DNA from: Candidatus Solibacter sp. | GTDB lineage: Bacteria > Acidobacteriota > Terriglobia > Bryobacterales > Bryobacteraceae | Length of the DNA stretch: 5,742 nucleotides | NCBI GenBank assembly: GCA_017883345.1 | Contig: JADGNT010000372.1 | Location: 1 to 5,742 of the forward strand | Direction: 5' to 3' | In this document: in pieces, positions 5,054-5,742 of the stretch | Layout of the letters: each line of letters opens with the position of its first letter | Numbering within the stretch: the stretch's first letter is position 1 | Translations under genes and position numbers: made by a program | The notes under the pieces: model-generated | Seen by the model: only the letters and a program-made list of their open reading frames with translations | Told to the model about the DNA's origin: nothing | The model's database searches: none

Positions 5054-5742
5054 ATGAAAAAACTGGTTGGAATACTGGCGCTCTGCATAGCGCTTTCCAC
5101 GTGTCTGTTTGGGCAGACGTCTTCCCTTGCGGGAACGGTCACGGATCCGACGGGCGCGGTAATACCTGGCGCCGTCGTTACCATCGTCAACACGGAAACC
5201 GGCTTGCAGCGTGAAGACAAGGCCGATACGCAGGGGCGCTACACCATGGAGCAGTTGCCGCCCGGCACCTACAAGCTGACCGCCAAGGCGACTGGTTTCG
5301 CGGACTTTACCGGAAACAACGTGCGTCTGTTCGTCAACCAGCCGGGCACCCAGCAGATAGTCTTCGATAAGCTCGGGTCCACCTCGACCACGGTGTCGGT
5401 GGAAGCCTACGCGGCGCAGCTCAACACCGTTGACGCTTCTCTCGGCAACGTCATCACCTCGCAGGCGATCGTGGAACTGCCGTCGTTCGCGCGCAACATC
5501 GCCAACCTGCTCACGTTCCAACCGGGCGTCGCCTACTTCGGCGGCAGCGACGACCGCAACGGTTCCGTCAACGGCGGACGGAGCGACCAGTCGAACATTA
5601 CGCTCGACGGCGCCGACGTCAACCCGCAATCCAGCCGCGCGGCCTTTTCCAGTGTCCTGCGCGTGACCCCCGACTCGGTGGAGGAGTTCCGCACCACCAC
5701 CAGCAACGGCGGCGCCGACACCGGCCGCGGTTCGGGCGCGGA
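5054..5742 (+). CDS. TonB-dependent receptor, Oar-like, N-terminal part (runs off the window)
   Basis: The first 229 codons of an outer-membrane receptor that in this family normally exceeds 900 residues; it is cut by the window edge, not broken. Residues 1-20 are a signal peptide (KK, hydrophobic core, cleavage near LFG/Q). Residues about 24-105 are a carboxypeptidase-regulatory-like domain (LAGTVTDPTGAVIPGAVVTI ... QLPPGTYKLTAKATGF). The plug domain follows, with LPSFARNIANLLTFQPGV (142-159) and VNGGRSDQSNITLDGADV (172-189), signatures shared with Oar-type and acidobacterial receptors. Such proteins are predicted to import large or complex substrates using TonB energy; the ligand is unknown. 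The ATG at 5054 has a good ribosome-binding site, GGAGAAAGG at 5039-5047. The preceding gap holds a TATACT box and a leader hairpin, so it is probably a separate transcription unit. It is a distant paralogue of the remnant at 1204-1776. Confidence 0.93.
   Translation, partial: MKKLVGILALCIALSTCLFGQTSSLAGTVTDPTGAVIPGAVVTIVNTETGLQREDKADTQGRYTMEQLPPGTYKLTAKATGFADFTGNNVRLFVNQPGTQQIVFDKLGSTSTTVSVEAYAAQLNTVDASLGNVITSQAIVELPSFARNIANLLTFQPGVAYFGGSDDRNGSVNGGRSDQSNITLDGADVNPQSSRAAFSSVLRVTPDSVEEFRTTTSNGGADTGRGSGA

Noticed and set aside
1..5742. CRISPR array, phage, transposase, toxin-antitoxin or defence genes
   Set aside because: No spaced direct repeats and no reading frame with such motifs on either strand. 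Apart from the remnant and small repeats the genes are ordinary transport, regulatory and tRNA-editing genes.

Overview
The window is GC-rich, densely coding bacterial DNA. It most likely comes from an Acidobacteriota genome of the Solibacter/Bryobacter kind. The main clue is an Oar-like TonB-dependent receptor with an N-terminal carboxypeptidase-regulatory-like domain, a family greatly expanded in that phylum, plus a second degenerate copy. The taxonomic call is an inference from gene families and base composition, not from a marker gene.

Layout. Positions 1-115 hold no gene but a long imperfect hairpin (35-96) just beyond the 3' end of the first gene. Positions 116-1237 (minus strand) encode a one-component regulator: an XRE helix-turn-helix joined to a periplasmic-binding-protein-like sensor domain, a fusion commonly found beside molybdate transport genes. 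Diverging from it and overlapping its 5' end, 1204-1776 is an intact but drastically shortened TonB-dependent receptor gene: signal peptide and N-terminal domain joined in frame to the extreme C-terminal barrel strands, with plug and most of the barrel missing. Next is a complete modABC operon for a molybdate (or tungstate) ABC importer: modA 1773-2603, modB 2618-3292, modC 3277-4371. A hairpin (4393-4414) separates it from a YbaK/EbsC-type aminoacyl-tRNA deacylase gene (4448-4939). From 5054 a full-type TonB-dependent receptor begins and runs off the right edge.

How the genes fit together. The regulator probably senses intracellular molybdate or a related ligand and controls the divergent mod operon. 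ModA binds the oxyanion in the periplasm, ModB forms the membrane channel and ModC hydrolyses ATP. The receptor remnant lies where the mod promoter region would be expected, and its stop overlaps the only non-CTG in-frame start of modA, so modABC may be transcribed, and translationally coupled, through it.

The unusual features are small-scale rearrangements around the mod operon. They are the internally deleted receptor; an 86-bp imperfect palindromic element (1778-1863) that forms the start of the modA reading frame; a perfect 13-bp tandem duplication carrying the modA stop and modB ribosome-binding site; two palindromes in the divergent regulator/receptor region; and signs of leaderless transcripts for the regulator and the YbaK-like gene. 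I see no CRISPR array, rRNA, tRNA, transposase or phage gene, and no convincing wholly new multi-gene system. The best candidates for novelty are the mini-receptor and the palindromic element at the front of modA.
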